Assembly: GCA_951801245.1 (NCBI GenBank)
Contig: CATOMC010000006.1
Coordinates: 1 to 64,000, forward strand
DNA: 64,000 nucleotides
Direction: 5' to 3'
From: an uncultured Lachnospiraceae bacterium
GTDB taxonomy: Bacteria; Bacillota_A; Clostridia; Lachnospirales; Lachnospiraceae
Shown in pieces: positions 62,466-64,000 of the stretch. A model generated the notes under the pieces. The model searched no databases. It had not been told where the DNA came from and was given only the letters and a program-made list of their open reading frames with translations. The translations under genes and the position numbers were made by a program. Numbering within the stretch: the first letter of the stretch is position 1; every line of letters starts with the position of its first letter.

Positions 62466-63602
62466 ATGGGATATGAAATTCAAGCACGAAAGGGCTGGGT
62501 TCACAGGGGGAATCTTGGCCGGCTCAAACAGATGATGAGAAGGGCGGCCAAGGGGGATCGTATGACGATGGCGTTTTTAGGCGGTTCCATCACACAGGGA
62601 TCGGTGTCCACGAGTTACACGAACTGTTATGCATATCTGGTATTTGACTGGTTTGTGAAACGGTTTCCACGGACGGCCTTTACCTATATCAATGCAGGTG
62701 TGGGCGGCACGACTTCCCAGTTTGGTGCAGCGAGGGTGGAAGAAGATGTACTGCTGTATAAACCGGATTTTGTGAGTATCGAATTCTCGGTCAATGATGA
62801 TAATACAGACTTTTATCAGGAGACTTATGAGGGGCTTGTGCGCAGAATTTATGGAAATGTCTGTGAACCAGCGGTGCTGTTGATCCATAATATCCGTTAT
62901 GATACGGGGGTGAGCGCGGAAGAAAAACATCGGGAAGTGGGCGCGCATTATGACTTGCCCAGTGTCAGCATGAAACCTACAATCTATCCTAACGTCGTTT
63001 CCGGTGCCATTGAGAACCGTCAGATCACGCCGGATGACTTGCATCCGAACACAGACGGACATGCGCTTGTGGCGGAAGTAATCACAGATTTTCTGGATAG
63101 AGTCTACATACAGATGTATGAGGAGGAGGCGCCTGGCAAGATGCCGGAACCGCTCACAGCCAATGCCTATGAGCATGCCAAACGATATCAGAATCATAAC
63201 AGTCGGCCGGTCTGCAACGGTTTTACAGCGGATACCGCCTTTAAAAAATACGTCAATGATGCATTTCGCTACGGATTTACGGCTTCGCAAAAAGGTGACA
63301 GCATCACCTTTGAGGTGGAAGGGACAGAGATCGCGGTGCAGTATCGGAAGTCCGTGAATCATCCGGCGCCGGTGGCGGTTGCCGTGGTAGACGGCGAGGA
63401 AGAAAGTGCGGTTACGCTGGATGCCAATTTCGACGAGACTTGGGGAGACTGTCTCTACATCAGCACCGTGGCACATCATATAGAGGCAGGAAGACATAAG
63501 GTGGAGATACGACTTGTGGAAACGCACGAAAATGACGCGGTGCCGTTTTATCTGGTTTCCGTGATCGCATCGGACGCTTATCATGGGTGGAAGACAGAAT
63601 AG
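62466..63602 (+). CDS. SGNH/GDSL-family hydrolase (carbohydrate-esterase-like)
   Basis: 378 residues, no signal peptide, so intracellular. SGNH blocks: Ser in FLGGSITQGS, Gly in NAGVGGTTS, Asn in EFSVNDDN, and Asp/His in DDLHPNTDGH. After about residue 215 a second beta-sandwich-like domain begins (FRYGFTASQKGDSITFEVEG, DCLYISTVAHHIEAGRHKVE), possibly carbohydrate-binding. Likely removes acyl groups from oligosaccharides. AGAGGAGACTGCTT precedes ATG 62466. GH1 glycosidase follows after 23 bases. Confidence 0.85.
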   Translation: MGYEIQARKGWVHRGNLGRLKQMMRRAAKGDRMTMAFLGGSITQGSVSTSYTNCYAYLVFDWFVKRFPRTAFTYINAGVGGTTSQFGAARVEEDVLLYKPDFVSIEFSVNDDNTDFYQETYEGLVRRIYGNVCEPAVLLIHNIRYDTGVSAEEKHREVGAHYDLPSVSMKPTIYPNVVSGAIENRQITPDDLHPNTDGHALVAEVITDFLDRVYIQMYEEEAPGKMPEPLTANAYEHAKRYQNHNSRPVCNGFTADTAFKKYVNDAFRYGFTASQKGDSITFEVEGTEIAVQYRKSVNHPAPVAVAVVDGEEESAVTLDANFDETWGDCLYISTVAHHIEAGRHKVEIRLVETHENDAVPFYLVSVIASDAYHGWKTE

Positions 63603-63625
63603 CAGTGAGAGAGGATAAAAGAAGG

Positions 63626-64000
63626 ATGTTTCGAGAAGATTTTGTATGGGGTGTTGCCAGTAGTTCTTATCAGATAGAAGGACGCGATCCGCAGGATGGT
63701 GCGGGGAAGATGATATGGGATACTTTCACGGAAGAAGGCAGGATTCAAGACGGGACAAATGCCTATATAGCGTGTGACCATATGCACCGCTATCAAGAAG
63801 ATTATAAGCTGATGCGCCTTCTGGGGGTGAAAGCATATCGATTTTCTGTCAGTTGGGCAAGGCTTATGCCGGAGGGAACGGGCAGGGTCAATGAAAAGGC
63901 GGTGGCACTTTACCGGGATATGATCAGGGAAATGCAAAAGAATGGCATTACGCCATATCTTACCATGTATCACTGGGAACTGCCGCAGGCAATTCAGGAC
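63626..64000 (+). CDS. GH1 beta-glucosidase (partial, cut by window edge)
   Basis: 125 codons to the edge, no stop. The start FREDFVWGVASSSYQIEG is the family 1 signature, followed by DGAGKMIWDTF, ACDHMHRYQEDYKLMRLLGV, YRFSVSWARLMPEG and LTMYHWELPQA. The catalytic NEP and ENG motifs lie beyond the window. It hydrolyses beta-glucosides or related, possibly phosphorylated, disaccharides. AGAGGAT and GAAGG precede ATG 63626. Cotranscribed with the SGNH hydrolase, so deacylation and hydrolysis of one plant glycan seem coupled. Confidence 0.92.
   Translation, partial: MFREDFVWGVASSSYQIEGRDPQDGAGKMIWDTFTEEGRIQDGTNAYIACDHMHRYQEDYKLMRLLGVKAYRFSVSWARLMPEGTGRVNEKAVALYRDMIREMQKNGITPYLTMYHWELPQAIQD

Noticed and set aside
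62577..63584. 335-codon frame antisense to the SGNH hydrolase
   Set aside because: Shadow of a gene with all four SGNH blocks.

Overview
The window looks like a chromosomal segment of a spore-forming, strictly anaerobic Clostridia species, most likely in the family Lachnospiraceae. The grounds are two oxygen-sensitive class III ribonucleotide reductases each with its own activase, a dihydroxyacid dehydratase, spoIVA and a GerA-family germination protein, strong AGGAGG-type ribosome binding sites, and several families that are common in gut Clostridia (GGGtGRT protein, DUF1015, CotH, a membrane-tethered MutS-like ATPase). The family assignment is an inference. I see no rRNA, phage, insertion sequence or CRISPR array; the gene content is mostly core chromosome.

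Layout. 1-0.6 kb: end of a LysM protein with a Pro/Ala repeat linker. 0.7-7 kb: branched-chain amino acid genes leuB, ilvD and ilvB, with a GT-C-type membrane protein between leuB and ilvD. 7-12.7 kb: an L,D-transpeptidase, then serC-serA, a small unknown reverse-strand gene and a DUF1015 gene. 12.8-18.4 kb: glgB with an unusual Lys/Ala/Glu-rich tail, mscS, a CotH-family gene, and a short CotH-like gene converging on it. 18.5-21.5 kb: tRNA-Thr(CGT) and the first nrdD-nrdG under a tandem NrdR-box promoter. 21.5-24 kb: a decayed stretch and a two-gene NitT/TauT-type ABC importer on the reverse strand that seems to have lost its binding protein. 24-34.8 kb: argH, asd, an EAL phosphodiesterase with a degenerate GGDEF, an archaeal-type AAA ATPase, topB, a left-handed-helix protein and a PAS/GGDEF protein. 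34.9-36.7 kb: a NifU-like scaffold plus GGGtGRT pair. 36.7-41.8 kb: a small unknown gene, a hybrid histidine kinase, an esterase, a PIN/NYN-like protein and a lipoprotein. 41.8-46.2 kb, reverse strand: a polyamine operon (regulator-potA-potB-potC-potD). 46.5-49.1 kb: a lactonase and spoIVA. 49.4-56.9 kb: nucleoside salvage (purine nucleoside phosphorylase, cdd, amidohydrolase), a MutS-like gene, rnhA, a WYL regulator and an aminotransferase. 57-60.4 kb: the second nrdD-nrdG followed by dut. 60.5-62 kb: the germination gene. 62.5-64 kb: carbohydrate genes (SGNH hydrolase, GH1 glycosidase cut by the window edge).

The most interesting signal is regulatory. The two sporulation genes, spoIVA and the gerA-family gene, share one design. 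A terminator-like hairpin with a T-tract lies just before each, the Shine-Dalgarno sequence is the 3' arm of that hairpin, and a sequence matching a sporulation sigma-factor promoter (sigma-E-like and sigma-G-like respectively) has its -10 box in or beside the 5' arm. Transcripts read through from upstream would be terminated or have the start site masked, while transcripts begun at the sporulation promoter would lack the 5' arm and expose it. Second in interest are the two complete NrdD-NrdG systems with different architectures in one window, each behind NrdR-like operators, and a 100-base run of three consecutive hairpins between the second nrdD and nrdG.
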